Shown: piece after piece, positions 5,216 through 5,217 of the stretch | How positions within the stretch are numbered: the first letter of the stretch is position 1 | How the letters are laid out: the number at the start of each line of letters is the position of its first letter | Source: a bacterium | GTDB taxonomy: Bacteria > Krumholzibacteriota > Krumholzibacteria > LZORAL124-64-63 | Assembly (NCBI GenBank): GCA_003646045.1 | Contig: QNDV01000214.1 | Span: 1-5,217 of the forward strand | Reading direction: 5' to 3' | DNA length: 5,217 nt | Position numbers and translations under genes: made by a program | Notes under the pieces: generated by a model | The model's input: only the letters and a program-made list of their open reading frames with translations | What the model was told of the DNA's origin: nothing | Database searches by the model: none

Positions 5216-5217
5216 TA

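Noticed and set aside
1..5217. CRISPR array, insertion sequence, tRNA, toxin-antitoxin pair or defence genes
   Set aside because: No regularly spaced repeats, terminal inverted repeats, transposase motifs, cloverleaf-like segments or small paired genes were found on either strand.

Overview
The window is a 5.2 kb piece of a GC-rich bacterial chromosome. All five supported genes lie on the minus strand, so transcription runs from the high-coordinate end to the low-coordinate end. In that order they are: a small polyisoprenyl-phosphate hexose-1-phosphate transferase (4331-5056), adenylylsulfate kinase cysC (3595-4218), a membrane-anchored WbpM/FlaA1/CapD-type nucleotide-sugar 4,6-dehydratase (1277-3409), ribosomal protein S15 rpsO (773-1042), and the first 166 codons of polynucleotide phosphorylase pnp (498 down to the window edge). 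The protein types point to a Gram-negative, probably proteobacterial or related, organism. The S15 and PNPase sequences do not look like the E. coli versions (S15 begins [10 protein letters not shown], PNPase reads [13 protein letters not shown]), so I do not assign a class.

The window joins two functional blocks. The upstream block (about 5060 down to 1277) belongs to surface-polysaccharide synthesis. The transferase would load the first sugar phosphate onto undecaprenyl phosphate. The dehydratase would make a 4-keto-6-deoxy UDP-sugar, the precursor of sugars such as QuiNAc, FucNAc or bacillosamine-type residues. CysC, which makes PAPS, sits between them; this raises the possibility of a sulfated glycan, but no sulfotransferase is in view. 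The three genes are loosely spaced (gaps of 112 and 185 nt) with leader hairpins and a candidate promoter, so they need not be one tight operon.

The downstream block is the conserved rpsO-pnp pair of translation and RNA turnover. A good sigma70-type promoter lies just after the dehydratase stop codon, followed by a leader of about 190 nt. In that leader an 8-nt segment is perfectly complementary to the rpsO start-codon region, and it overlaps an alternative hairpin. This is the architecture expected of S15 autoregulation, although the specific fold is not one I can match to a described class. The 274-nt rpsO-pnp gap holds two strong hairpins but no clear intrinsic terminator. In many Proteobacteria truB directly precedes rpsO; here a polysaccharide gene occupies that position.

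I do not see a defence system, mobile element, CRISPR array, tRNA or rRNA. Most of the window is recognisable. The parts worth a second look are the regulatory spaces, the odd C-terminal tail of the dehydratase, and the pairing of cysC with glycan genes.
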